Below, in pieces: positions 51,650 through 64,000 of a stretch of 64,000 nt of DNA. The translations under genes and the position numbers were made by a program. This DNA is from Bacillota bacterium (lineage in GTDB: Bacteria; Bacillota; Negativicutes; CTSoil-072), in contig JAGFZV010000009.1 of NCBI GenBank assembly GCA_017889545.1, forward strand, positions 1 through 64,000. Reading direction: 5' to 3'. The stretch's first letter is position 1; each line of letters opens with the position of its first letter. The notes beneath the pieces are model-generated. The model had not been told where the DNA came from and made no database searches. It saw only the letters and a program-made list of their open reading frames with translations.

Positions 51650-53659
51650 CTAGAAGAACAGCAAAGGGGCAATAATCAAGGAGATCGTTCCTGCCACTTT
51701 AATTAACGGGTTCATGGCCGGTCCGGAAGTATCCTTAAACGGATCGCCGACGGTATCGCCGATAACCGCTGCAGCATGAGTCGGTGTTCCCTTGCCGCCA
51801 TATTTGCCTGACTCAATATATTTTTTCGCATTATCCCATGCGCCGCCGGCATTGGCCATGAAAATAGCCATCAACACACCGGCTGCCGTAGCGCCGGCCA
51901 GGAAGCCAGCCAGAGCTTTTGCGCCGAGAACGAAACCAACCAGAAGCGGCGTGCCTACTGCAAATATACCGGGAAGAACCATTTCACGAATGGCCGCTTT
52001 GGTGCTGATATCCACGCACCGTGCATAATCAGGACGACCAGTGCCTTCCATAATTCCAGGAATTTCCCGGAACTGGCGGCGAACTTCGGCAATCATTTCG
52101 AAAGCAGCCTTGCCAACAGCGTCCATTGTAAAGGCGCAAACCAAAAACGGCAACGTAGCTCCCAAGAAAATCCCAATAATAACAACCGGCTCCGTCAAGT
52201 TAATGACGAGATGGCCATTCGCTAATAAGCCTGCCAATTTCGGATTTTTGGCAATTTCTTCACCAAAAGCAGTGAACAACGCCAATGCAGTCAAAGCTGC
52301 CGATCCAATAGCAAAACCTTTTGCAATTGCTGCTGTCGTATTACCGACAGAATCCAGCTTATCGGTAGTTTTGCGGACTTCAGGTCCAAGTTCAGCCATT
52401 TCAGCAATCCCGCCGGCATTATCCGCAACAGGACCAAAAGAGTCAACAGCAACTACCATACCGGCAGTACACAGCATCCCCATTGCCGCCATAGCAATCC
52501 CATAAATACCAGCTTGACCGTACGCTACCCAGATCGCAACACAGAAAACAATCATCGGCAAAGCCGTACTGCGCAAACCGGTAGCAATTCCGGCAATAAT
52601 ATTCGTTGCAGCACCGGTTTGCGACGCGTCGGCAATCATCTGCGTCGGCTTATGTGCGCTGGAGGTATAGTACTCGGTAATCATACCAACCAAAACGTTG
52701 ACCACCAAACCGGAAACGATGGCAATGAAAATACCAAACCCGTCTTTCGGGAATATGTAAGTAGCCAAACCATAGGCTAAAACTGCCGTAATCAGGTTCG
52801 TGCCCCACAAACCGCGGTTCAAAGCAGCTTGCGGATCGCCGTCTTCGCCGGTCCGAACCAAAAAGATGCTGACAATGGAAGCAAAGATGCCTGCTGCGCC
52901 AAGCAGCAGCGGGAACAGTGCACCGTAGCCGTTTTCCGGATACAGGGCATTACCAATCAACATCGCTGCGATAGCGGTAGCGCCATAGGACTCGAACAAG
53001 TCCGCGCCCATTCCTGCAGTATCACCGACATTGTCGCCTACGTTATCTGCGATAACCGCCGGGTTACGGGGATCATCCTCTGGGATGCCGGCTTCAACCT
53101 TACCTACCAGGTCCGCGCCTACGTCCGCTGCTTTTGTAAAGATACCGCCGCCGATACGGGCGAAGAATGCAATCGCACTCGCGCCAAACGCAAAGCTGTT
53201 GATCACAACCGGATCTCTATCAAAGATGATGTACAACAAGGAAACACCAAGAAGACCAAGTCCTGCTACCGACAAACCCATGACGGCGCCGGCCCGGAAA
53301 GAAACGCTGAGAGCCTTGTTCAGACTTGTGCGGGCCGCCTCGGTAGTCCGGGCATTCGCCTTCGTCGTTGAAGTCATACCGATATAACCGGCAATCCCGG
53401 AGCAAATTGCCCCCACCAGGAAAGAAATAGCCATTTTATAACCGGTAGCAACAAACAAGATAACAAAAATAATAGCAGTAAACGGAATTAAGGTTTTATA
53501 CTGACGATTTAAAAAGGCCATGGCCCCTTCAAAGATCGCCTGTGAAATTTCCCTCATTCTGGCATTGCCGGGGCTTTCGCTGAGCACACTGCTCATAAAA
53601 TACGCAGCAAAAGCAAGCGCCACAAGACCGGCTATCGGCGCAACGTAAAGCAAATTCAT
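51650..53659 (-). CDS. hppA: Membrane-bound pyrophosphatase, K+-dependent type
   Basis: 669 residues, about 16 membrane helices. DVGADLVGKVEAGIPEDDPRNPAVIADNVGDNVGDTAGMGADLFESY is the catalytic core; SVGNTTAAIAKGFAIGSAAL has Ala where K+-independent enzymes have Lys, so it should need K+. It couples PPi hydrolysis to Na+ or H+ export. GGAGGAG precedes the ATG. Monocistronic between terminators. Confidence 0.96.
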   Translation of the reverse strand: MNLLYVAPIAGLVALAFAAYFMSSVLSESPGNARMREISQAIFEGAMAFLNRQYKTLIPFTAIIFVILFVATGYKMAISFLVGAICSGIAGYIGMTSTTKANARTTEAARTSLNKALSVSFRAGAVMGLSVAGLGLLGVSLLYIIFDRDPVVINSFAFGASAIAFFARIGGGIFTKAADVGADLVGKVEAGIPEDDPRNPAVIADNVGDNVGDTAGMGADLFESYGATAIAAMLIGNALYPENGYGALFPLLLGAAGIFASIVSIFLVRTGEDGDPQAALNRGLWGTNLITAVLAYGLATYIFPKDGFGIFIAIVSGLVVNVLVGMITEYYTSSAHKPTQMIADASQTGAATNIIAGIATGLRSTALPMIVFCVAIWVAYGQAGIYGIAMAAMGMLCTAGMVVAVDSFGPVADNAGGIAEMAELGPEVRKTTDKLDSVGNTTAAIAKGFAIGSAALTALALFTAFGEEIAKNPKLAGLLANGHLVINLTEPVVIIGIFLGATLPFLVCAFTMDAVGKAAFEMIAEVRRQFREIPGIMEGTGRPDYARCVDISTKAAIREMVLPGIFAVGTPLLVGFVLGAKALAGFLAGATAAGVLMAIFMANAGGAWDNAKKYIESGKYGGKGTPTHAAAVIGDTVGDPFKDTSGPAMNPLIKVAGTISLIIAPLLFF

Positions 53660-53705
53660 TTGATCGCTCCTCCTTAAAAAAACAATAAAATATTGGTACT
53701 AAAAA

Positions 53706-53733
53706 AACCCTCAATGGATCACATTGAGGTTTG
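53706..53733 (-). terminator. Terminator of secG
   Basis: CCTCAATG-GATCA-CATTGAGG with T-run on the minus strand, 5 bp past the secG stop. Confidence 0.72.
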
Positions 53734-53737
53734 AACC

Positions 53738-53968
53738 CTATTGCATCATCTTCGCTAAAGTCATTGTAACGACCGCGAATAATAACCCAAGAATAATGGT
53801 CGCTTTTGCCAGGGTTTCATCGAGACCTTTTTTCTTACCGCCAAAAAGCGTCTCGGCGCCACCCGCTATGGAACCGGACAGCCCTGCACCTTTTCCAGAC
53901 TGCAGAACAACCACGGCGATGATAGCAATGGAAAGAACCGCTTCAAGTATCATAAATCCTGTAAGCAC
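53738..53968 (-). CDS. secG: Preprotein translocase subunit SecG
   Basis: 76 residues, two membrane helices (GFMILEAVLSIAIIAVVVLQ and ATIILGLLFAVVTMTLA) joined by the conserved QSGKGAGLSGSIAGGAETLFGGKKKGLDE. Part of SecYEG. In many Firmicutes secG lies next to rnr-smpB; here it is 16 kb away. Confidence 0.95.
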   Translation of the reverse strand: MLTGFMILEAVLSIAIIAVVVLQSGKGAGLSGSIAGGAETLFGGKKKGLDETLAKATIILGLLFAVVTMTLAKMMQ

Positions 53969-54049
53969 TTGTCAAACACCTCCCACCGGCTAATACCTAA
54001 TTCTTGTACCTAACTATTTTATCATAACTCGAATTGAAAAGACAATTGA

Positions 54050-54089
54050 TTTTAAAAAAAAATGCCAAACAGTCGGAGCGCAACTGTTT
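54050..54089 (-). terminator. Terminator of the solitary gap gene
   Basis: AAACAGT/ACTGTTT hairpin (54067-54089) followed on the minus strand by nine T. Confidence 0.8.
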
Positions 54090-54143
54090 AGCGAGAGGGT
54101 GTAACACAATCGTTTCATTTATTTTCAAGTGATCGAAAACGCA

Positions 54144-55283
<1,140 letters not shown>

Positions 55284-55392
55284 TCAGACCGAAATAGTTA
55301 CAATATTTTAACGGAGCATACGCAATTCAATCATTTTCGTTATGGTTACTATTTTTCATCACGGATTACATCTGATATTTTTGTTAACCGCA

Positions 55393-55410
55393 TGGACGTT
55401 TTGTGTCCCA
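55393..55410. promoter_or_regulatory. CggR-type operator 2 before gap
   Basis: TGGAC-GTTTTGT-GTCCC, 171 bp upstream of operator 1; placement allows looping. Confidence 0.6.
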
Positions 55411-55492
55411 ATTACTTAATATAAATTAATGTGGTTGTTTTTAATTACATTATACACCCATTTCAGCAAAAGTAAATAGCTATTTTGCAAAA

Positions 55493-55522
55493 AACGTTCC
55501 GCTCTCGAAAGAGCGGAACGTT
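55493..55522 (-). terminator. Terminator of the glycolytic operon
   Basis: AACGTTCCGCTCT-CGAA-AGAGCGGAACGTT with a T-run on the minus strand, 18 bp past the eno stop. Confidence 0.9.
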
Positions 55523-55539
55523 CCAGTCCAGCCGAATGT

Positions 55540-58400
<2,861 letters not shown>

Positions 58401-58426
58401 AATAGTTCCTCCTGCCGCGCAAAATT

Positions 58427-59176
58427 TCATTGATAACAAATAATTTTACTGAAAGATCCGGCCTCTAAGCTTGCCCCGCCGACCAACGCACCGTCAATGT
58501 CCGCTTCGGCCATCAATTCGGCAATATTTTCCGGCTTGACGCTGCCGCCATACTGGATTCGCAGTTGGCTGGCCGCCTCGCTGCCAAACAATTCGGCGAC
58601 GGTCCTCCGGATCAATGAACAACCTTGTGCCGCATCGGCGGCAGAAGCTGTTTTTCCGGTACCGATTGCCCAAACCGGTTCATAAGCGATCACCAGACCG
58701 GCTGCCTGCTGCGGAGTAAGCCCGGTCAAACCGTCTTTTACTTGGCGGACAATGACCTTTTCCGTATCGCCGGTTTCCCTTTGCGCCAGAGTTTCGCCCA
58801 CGCATACAATCGGCTTCAATCCAGCCGCTAGCGCTGCTTTTGTTTTTTTATTGACGCTTTCATCCGTTTCCGCAAAATACTGGCGCCGTTCCGAATGGCC
58901 GACGATCACGTATTCGCAGCCCGCATCACGAAGCATGACTGCCGAAATCTCGCCGGTAAAAGCTCCTTTTTCCTCCCAATGGACATTCTGGGCGCCAAGC
59001 TTGATCTTCGACCCGGCAAGCGCCGCCTGTGCCGGATATAAAGCCGTAAAAACCGGACAAACCACAACTTCGACGGTTTCCGGCAACGGCATCCGGCACA
59101 ACTCCTTCAACATAGCCGTCGCTTCGCCGACCGTTTTATACATCTTCCAGTTGCCCGCAATAATCGGTTTACGCAT
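58427..59176 (-). CDS. tpiA: Triosephosphate isomerase
   Basis: 249 residues from ATG 59176 (AAGGATGG upstream; an ATG one codon earlier is equally possible). IIAGNWKMYKT (Lys), VIVGHSERRQYF (His), AYEPVWAIGTGKTAS (Glu) and YGGSVKPEN (phosphate loop). A mobile-looking element separates it from pgk. Confidence 0.97.
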   Translation of the reverse strand: MRKPIIAGNWKMYKTVGEATAMLKELCRMPLPETVEVVVCPVFTALYPAQAALAGSKIKLGAQNVHWEEKGAFTGEISAVMLRDAGCEYVIVGHSERRQYFAETDESVNKKTKAALAAGLKPIVCVGETLAQRETGDTEKVIVRQVKDGLTGLTPQQAAGLVIAYEPVWAIGTGKTASAADAAQGCSLIRRTVAELFGSEAASQLRIQYGGSVKPENIAELMAEADIDGALVGGASLEAGSFSKIICYQ

Positions 59177-59291
59177 CATTGTCCATCCTTCTTTCCTAAG
59201 GCTCAAACTTACAGATCTCAGCCGCGATTGCGCCACTTTTGGCGCTTCAGCACCGCAGATTGACCTTTTTCAACAACATTACAATCCCTGG

Positions 59292-59566
59292 CAGACTGTT
59301 CAAAAAGGTTGAGATGCCAGGAACAGCGTGACTTTTGATACAACAAAAACTTGTAGGTGACTGCAAACGGATAATTATCCAAAAGCGGAGGTCAAGCGAT
59401 ATGAATGAGCCTTGGATTTGGGGTGGTTTATAGCCGCCCCAATCCGTAGAGCGAATTTACTTCGAGTTCTACAGACTGTTGACAAAGTCTTACAGGCTGT
59501 TAACGAGATGAGTCGAAGCGTTGGATATTATCCGTTTGTTGCAGATTAGCCTTTTTCAACAGTCTG
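59292..59566. mobile_element. MITE-like element inserted between tpiA and pgk
   Basis: 275 bp flanked by 17-bp inverted repeats, CAGACTGTTCAAAAAGG (59292-59308) and CCTTTTTCAACAGTCTG (59550-59566), one mismatch. A second inverted pair lies inside: GCAAACGGATAATTATCC (59363-59380) and GGATATTATCCGTTTGTTGC (59523-59542). The right repeat supplies the last codons and the stop of pgk. It carries no ORF but contains structured repeat copy B. Confidence 0.6.
59406..59482 (+). repeat. Structured dispersed repeat, copy B
   Basis: TGAGCCTT, hairpin GGATT-T-GGGGTGG / CCGCCCC-AATCC, then AGAG, hairpin CGAA-TTTAC-TTCG, then AGTTCTACAGACTGTTGA. Same layout as 5226-5304, with most stem pairs changed on both sides. 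Confidence 0.6.
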
Positions 59567-60740
59567 TAATAGCTGCAATTCCAGGTAATACCTTACCTTC
59601 AAGATATTCCAGCGAAGCGCCGCCGCCGGTAGAAATATGACTAATTTTCGAAGCCAGGCCCGTTTTTTCTAAAGCGGCAACAGAATCCCCGCCGCCGACA
59701 ATACTGATCGCACCCGTTTCGGCAACTGCTTGTGCAATGGCCGTTGTTCCTTGGGCAAATGCATCCATTTCAAAAACGCCCATCGGGCCGTTCCAAATAA
59801 TCATTTTCGCGTCTTTTAACGCAGCAGCAAACGCCGCACTCGTCGCCGGACCAATATCCAGAGCCATCCAACCGGCTGCAATATCGCTGACGGACACCGT
59901 CTGGCAGGCTGCATCCGCTGCAAAACGGTCCGCGATGATGACATCAACCGGCAGCATCAGCTTCACTCCCAATTCCTTCGCCCGGTCGAGCAGAGTCTTC
60001 GCCAATTCGACTTTATCGGTCTCAACCAGAGAAGCGCCCGTGGCATAACCTTGCGCGGCCAGGAATGTATTGGCCATCCCGCCTCCGATGATCAGAACAT
60101 CCACTTTGTTCAGCAAATTTTCAATTACGCCAATCTTGTCAGAAACCTTTGCTCCGCCAATAATCGCCGCAAATGGATGCAGCGGATCCGCAAGCGCCCG
60201 GCCAAGAAAAGCAATTTCCTTTTCCATCAGCAGTCCGGCAACCATCGGAATACTGCGTGTAATCCCTTCCACAGAAGCATGCGCGCGGTGTGAAACGCCG
60301 AAGGCGTCATTCACTGCAACGTCCGCCAAACCAGCCAATTTCATTGCGAATTCGGGATCATTTTTTTCTTCTTCTTTATGAAACCGTAAATTTTCCAGCA
60401 TCAGTATCTGCCCCGGCTGAAGATCGGCCGCCATTTTTTCAGTTTCGGGACCAATACAGTCCGCAGCGAATAAAACTTCCCGTCCCAGCAAGGAGGATAA
60501 TTGTGCGGCAACCGGCCGCAGCGAAAATTCCGGAACCGGCGTCCCCTTCGGGCGCCCCAAGTGACTGGCGATAATCAGCGCAGCTTTGCTGTCCAAAAGC
60601 AAATTCAGAGTCGGCAAGGTTGCGCGGATGCGGGTATCGTCGGTAATATTTCCCGCTTTGTCCATTGGAACATTGTAATCGACACGGACCAATACTTTTT
60701 TTCCAGTTAATGGAATGTTGCGAATACTTTGTTTGACCAA
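59556..60740 (-). CDS. pgk: Phosphoglycerate kinase
   Basis: 394 residues from TTG 60740 (GAGGGTGAG 6 nt before; the nearby ATG is out of frame). [60 protein letters not shown]. The last codons ITDC and the TGA lie in the terminal repeat of an inserted element, so the original C-terminus may have been replaced. Confidence 0.97.
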   Translation of the reverse strand: MVKQSIRNIPLTGKKVLVRVDYNVPMDKAGNITDDTRIRATLPTLNLLLDSKAALIIASHLGRPKGTPVPEFSLRPVAAQLSSLLGREVLFAADCIGPETEKMAADLQPGQILMLENLRFHKEEEKNDPEFAMKLAGLADVAVNDAFGVSHRAHASVEGITRSIPMVAGLLMEKEIAFLGRALADPLHPFAAIIGGAKVSDKIGVIENLLNKVDVLIIGGGMANTFLAAQGYATGASLVETDKVELAKTLLDRAKELGVKLMLPVDVIIADRFAADAACQTVSVSDIAAGWMALDIGPATSAAFAAALKDAKMIIWNGPMGVFEMDAFAQGTTAIAQAVAETGAISIVGGGDSVAALEKTGLASKISHISTGGGASLEYLEGKVLPGIAAITDC

Positions 60741-60774
60741 GTCATCTCACCCTCTCTTCCCTCACTTCTTCGTT

Positions 60775-61782
60775 TTACCAACCTTTTTTGGCTGCATACG
60801 CCGCCAGATCAATAACCCGCATTGCATAACCCCACTCGTTATCATACCAGGAAATGACCTTGACCAACCCGCTATCCAATACCATGGTCAGCAATGAATC
60901 GACGATCGACGAATTGCTATTATTATTAAAGTCGCAGGAAACCAGCGGTTCGCTGCAATAGCCGAGTATCCCCTTCAGCGGTCCTTCGGCCGCCGCTTTG
61001 AACGCCGCATTGATTTCTGCGGCCGTAGCTTTTTTCTCCAGGTCAACCACCAAATCGACAAGCGATACGTTCGGGGTAGGCACCCGCAACGCAAGACCGT
61101 TAAATTTGCCTGCCAGTTCAGGAATAACCAATGCGACCGCACTGGCTGCGCCGGTTGTTGTCGGAATGATGGATACCGCCGCCGCCCGGGCGCGCCGTAA
61201 ATCCTTATGCGATTTATCCAGGATCCGCTGGTCATTGGTGTACGAATGAACCGTCGTCATCAACCCGCTGCGAATGCCGAAGCTATCCTGCAGAACCTTG
61301 GCAACCGGGGCCAGGCAGTTGGTGGTGCAGGAGGCATTGGAAATGACATGGTGCTTCGCCGGATCATACTGGCTTTCGTTAACGCCCATGACAATCGTGA
61401 TATCCTCATTTTTGGCCGGTGCACTGATGATAATTTTCTTCACGCCGGGTTTAAAGTGAGCGGAAGCTTTTTTTGCATCATTGAATTTGCCGGTGCTTTC
61501 AATAATGATTTCAGCGCCCAGTTGATCCCACGGAAGATTAGCCGGTTCACGTTCCGCCAGCACCTTGATCACTTTACCGTTGATCACCAATGCCCCTTCT
61601 TGCGTCGATACTTCTTCTTGCAAAGTTCCGTGCGTCGAATCATATTTGAGCAGATGGGCCAGAGTGTCCACATTCGCCGAGCTGTTGATCGCAACGACCT
61701 CTATATCCGGATTATGGATCGCCCCCCTCAAAGCCAGCCGGCCGATGCGTCCAAAACCATTGATTCCTACTTTCGTTTTCAT
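60775..61782 (-). CDS. gap: Glyceraldehyde-3-phosphate dehydrogenase with NADP-type residues, in the glycolytic operon
   Basis: 335 residues from ATG 61782. [25 protein letters not shown] (catalytic Cys), [23 protein letters not shown]. Unlike the solitary copy, the cofactor loop reads AINSSAN, with Ser for Asp32, and the 187-188 pair is Lys-Ser instead of Leu-Pro. These changes are those known to admit NADP (chloroplast-type and engineered enzymes). It follows cggR by 16 bp. Confidence 0.95.
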   Translation of the reverse strand: MKTKVGINGFGRIGRLALRGAIHNPDIEVVAINSSANVDTLAHLLKYDSTHGTLQEEVSTQEGALVINGKVIKVLAEREPANLPWDQLGAEIIIESTGKFNDAKKASAHFKPGVKKIIISAPAKNEDITIVMGVNESQYDPAKHHVISNASCTTNCLAPVAKVLQDSFGIRSGLMTTVHSYTNDQRILDKSHKDLRRARAAAVSIIPTTTGAASAVALVIPELAGKFNGLALRVPTPNVSLVDLVVDLEKKATAAEINAAFKAAAEGPLKGILGYCSEPLVSCDFNNNSNSSIVDSLLTMVLDSGLVKVISWYDNEWGYAMRVIDLAAYAAKKGW

Positions 61783-61798
61783 GTAATAATCCTCCCTG

Positions 61799-62830
61799 TT
61801 AATGATTAATAATCGATTGAATTGCTTTCGCAGCGCCTTCATCGGTAACCAAAATACTTTCGCCGCCATGACCGGCTCCGGATACGGCCACAATTGCTTC
61901 CGCCTTCTTTCGTCCGCCGGCAACAGCGATCGCTACGCGAATGCCTGCCAAATCATTCAAATGCAGCCCCAGGCTGCTGGTCGCATAAACAATTTTTCCT
62001 TCCATGGTACAATACTGACCCAGCGATTCACCGACAGCGCCGCTGCGGATCATTTTAGTGATGATCGAATTGTCAACGCCGCGGCGAATTGCCATTTCGG
62101 CGGCCTGGCCAATGCCATACATCAGAATATCCGGGCGCCGGATAATCTGCGCCAATTCACGAATATTGGCGTCGCTGGCAGTGATCACCTCCAGGGCTTC
62201 TTCGCTGACCCCGTCGGGAATATGCAGCAGCCGGTACCGTCCGCCCAGCTTGGCCGCCATGACAGCGGCAATCGTGTTTGCCTGATGTTCCACCTGCTCG
62301 CCCAATCCGCCCCGCGCCGGAACCACCAGCGTTCCGGGAGCATGCATGGTTACTGCTTCAGCCACTCTTGCCATCGTCGAACCGCCGCTTACGGCAACAA
62401 TCATGTTATTGCCCAGAAACTGCCGCAGCAAGGAAGCCGCCGCCCGGCCCAATTCCCGCTGGACCGCACCGTCAGCATCACTGTCGCCGGGAATGATGAT
62501 CACTCGCTTTAACCGCAGCTTTGCCGCCAGTTCTTCCTCCAGCGACGTAACATCGTGCAATAAGCGAATATACTCTGACATTTCCAGCAAAAGCTCCTGT
62601 CCTTCCTTCGTCACCGTCATTCCTAGTGCCGAAAAAGCAACCAAGCCGCTGTTTTTGAGAAAGTCAACCTGAGCCCGCACGATGCGTTCCCCCATGTTCA
62701 GCACCGTCGCCAGCGCCCGTCGGCCCACCGGTTGAGCATATTGAATGTGCCGAAGAATGTTGTACCGCTCTTCCAGCAGTTCGATCAGCTCCGGGGCCAA
62801 TTTACGATGTAATTGAACAATTTTTTTCAT
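61799..62830 (-). CDS. cggR: Central glycolytic genes regulator, SorC/CggR family
   Basis: 343 residues from ATG 62830. N-terminal winged helix ([40 protein letters not shown]), then the SorC sugar-phosphate domain ([52 protein letters not shown]). In Bacillus CggR is released from DNA by fructose-1,6-bisphosphate. First gene of the glycolytic operon. Operator-like sites before itself and before the solitary gap suggest both are its targets. Confidence 0.93.
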   Translation of the reverse strand: MKKIVQLHRKLAPELIELLEERYNILRHIQYAQPVGRRALATVLNMGERIVRAQVDFLKNSGLVAFSALGMTVTKEGQELLLEMSEYIRLLHDVTSLEEELAAKLRLKRVIIIPGDSDADGAVQRELGRAAASLLRQFLGNNMIVAVSGGSTMARVAEAVTMHAPGTLVVPARGGLGEQVEHQANTIAAVMAAKLGGRYRLLHIPDGVSEEALEVITASDANIRELAQIIRRPDILMYGIGQAAEMAIRRGVDNSIITKMIRSGAVGESLGQYCTMEGKIVYATSSLGLHLNDLAGIRVAIAVAGGRKKAEAIVAVSGAGHGGESILVTDEGAAKAIQSIINH

Positions 62831-62864
62831 AGCGGTCTCCTCTGGGCAGATTATTGTCCATGGC

Positions 62865-62881
62865 GGAACAAATTTTGTCCC
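62865..62881. promoter_or_regulatory. CggR-type operator before cggR
   Basis: GGAAC-AAATTTT-GTCCC, 34 bp before the start codon of cggR; near-perfect palindrome with the spacing of the two gap sites. Confidence 0.65.
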
Positions 62882-63000
62882 GTAAAAAGTAGATAGATAT
62901 CCCTTTATATTTAGCCTTTCGCTGCTACTGGACGAAATCCTGCCGCGAACGATGAATTTTTTAGCATTTTTATTGTTGCAATGAATTAAAAACCGAAAAA

Positions 63001-63142
63001 TCAAGGAATGCGCATCAACCCGATATGGGGAAAGTGCTGCATCCCTTGATTTTTTTCGTCTTATAGAAAGTATAAATACTTTCTATGACATAAGTGCACC
63101 CAGCGGCTTACGCCGTCGCTAAAAAGCTCGGCGCAAGCCGGG
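63001..63142. terminator. Cluster of three hairpins between cggR and the nrfD-like gene
   Basis: AATCAAGG(N)...CCTTGATT with T-run (about 63000-63054), ATAGAAAGTAT/ATACTTTCTAT (63063-63086) and GGCTTACGCC/GGCGCAAGCC (63104-63139). The last would end the minus-strand nrfD-like transcript. The 63143-63157 rest is empty. Confidence 0.6.
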
Positions 63143-63157
63143 TTTTCTAATTTATTT

Positions 63158-64000
63158 TCAGCCGAAGATTTGACCAGCATATAAAATATAGAGGCGAAGC
63201 AATAAAACACCGGCCAGCGCCAAAGCGGAATTCAGCAGCACGGTTTGCAATTTGTATACATGTCCATGAAGTGAAGTCACTGCAATCGCCACCGGCAGCA
63301 GCAGGCCCATTCCGACAACGCCGATCCAAAACACTTTGGCCCAGATGCCTGCTGTCAAGGCTGCATCGGCAACCGCCACATAGGAACCTCCGTGAAAATA
63401 CAACCCGGCAAAAAGCAAAAATAAAATGAACATTTCAAACGGGATCACCCGTAAATCAAGGGCCAGCAAAAATTTGAGATTATCCTTGGCTACTGTACTG
63501 CGAAAAACAGTCAAGCCAAGTAAAATATTTGCCGCTATACCGGCTGAGAGGCTGGACACGAGGAACAGCAAAGGCAAGACTGCGACATTCAACAATGGTT
63601 TCGCCACCAGGGCCGATAACAGAAAGCCAGTATATATGGCAATTCCAATTGCAAACGCGAACATAATGCCTTCAATAGACCGTATCTTTTCGAAGCGATT
63701 CAAAAACGGCACCAAGGGCTTAAACCACGCAGCGGAAAAATCATGGCTGCTAAGGATTTTTTTGAAAATACCTGCCGAAAAAAGCAATGACAGCGGCGTG
63801 TAAACGATTAGCAGAACAACACCAATAGACATAACAGAAGTCAGTTGATAGTGGATCATGAGTTGATAAAATGCAGTTGGACGGCTTAAGTCAACAATCA
63901 ACAAAGCCAGACCGAGCATAATCGTTGGCGGCGACAGTAAAGCTCCTGCTTTAATCAAACCATCCCAAGGCTGAGTTTCGTTCCCTTCAATCCATTTTAC
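63158..64000 (-). CDS. NrfD/PsrC-family membrane subunit, cut by window edge
   Basis: The frame is open to the window end (VKWIEGNETQPWDG before LIKAGALLSPPT), so only the C-terminal 280 residues are seen. At least seven membrane helices; PTIMLGLALLIVDLSRP, and KDNLKFLLALDLRVIPFEMF between helices, are of the NrfD/polysulfide reductase C type. Such subunits link the quinone pool to a molybdo- or Fe-S enzyme; partners would lie upstream, outside the window. Confidence 0.82.
   Translation of the reverse strand, partial: VKWIEGNETQPWDGLIKAGALLSPPTIMLGLALLIVDLSRPTAFYQLMIHYQLTSVMSIGVVLLIVYTPLSLLFSAGIFKKILSSHDFSAAWFKPLVPFLNRFEKIRSIEGIMFAFAIGIAIYTGFLLSALVAKPLLNVAVLPLLFLVSSLSAGIAANILLGLTVFRSTVAKDNLKFLLALDLRVIPFEMFILFLLFAGLYFHGGSYVAVADAALTAGIWAKVFWIGVVGMGLLLPVAIAVTSLHGHVYKLQTVLLNSALALAGVLLLRLYILYAGQIFG

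Overview
The window looks like chromosomal DNA of a strictly anaerobic Firmicute, most likely a Negativicute of the Sporomusa/Pelosinus type. This is inferred from the ferredoxin-dependent 2-oxoacid oxidoreductase, the K+-type membrane pyrophosphatase, the cggR glycolytic operon, the many REP/RAYT elements and an in-frame UGA gene that looks like a selenoprotein. No tRNA or rRNA gene was seen; the one structural RNA gene is tmRNA.

Region 1 (1-5.3 kb): two unknown genes, a chromate transporter, a decayed TOBE fragment of an ABC ATPase next to a TaoR-type tungstate/molybdate regulator with repeated TGCGAAA sites, and a universal stress protein. Region 2 (5.3-10.6 kb) is the most unusual part: one minus-strand run of ten closely packed genes, in transcription order dihydrolipoamide dehydrogenase, a free HdrA N-terminal-like domain, a two-cluster ferredoxin, a DGC-domain/lipoyl H-protein fusion, two more DGC proteins, a truncated CDF metal transporter, a HesB-like selenoprotein (UGA plus a clear bacterial SECIS hairpin), an ArsR repressor and an AhpD-like protein. 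Together they suggest a lipoyl/thiol/selenol redox relay under metal(loid) control.

Region 3 (10.7-18.7 kb): a class A beta-lactamase-like hydrolase, a methyltransferase, a fourth DGC protein, then an arsenic island (Acr3, radical SAM/SPASM protein, ArsR; divergent MarR, ArsM, polycysteine ferredoxin). Region 4 (18.7-31 kb): RAYT transposase with REP array and an internally deleted derivative, LysR, metallo-beta-lactamase-fold hydrolase, an RsmH paralogue, an Ntn hydrolase, two MarR/nitroreductase modules with palindromic operators, and a UvrD-like helicase. Region 5 (31-38.6 kb): ssrA, smpB and rnr (trans-translation and RNA decay), a hydratase, a DMT transporter, RidA, a thioesterase and an esterase.

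Region 6 (38.6-51.6 kb): LytSR two-component system, then a long minus-strand run: DASS carboxylate transporter, GlcE/GlcF/GlcD-like 2-hydroxyacid dehydrogenase, KorDABC and a succinyl-CoA:acetate CoA-transferase. Read as a pathway this would import and oxidise a 2-hydroxydicarboxylate through 2-oxoglutarate and succinyl-CoA to succinate. Region 7 (51.6-63 kb): hppA, secG, a solitary gap gene and the cggR-gap-pgk-tpiA-gpmI-eno operon. The two GAPDHs differ at the cofactor-determining residues, and the same GGRAC-N7-GTCCC operator stands before both transcription units. The window ends inside an NrfD-family membrane subunit.
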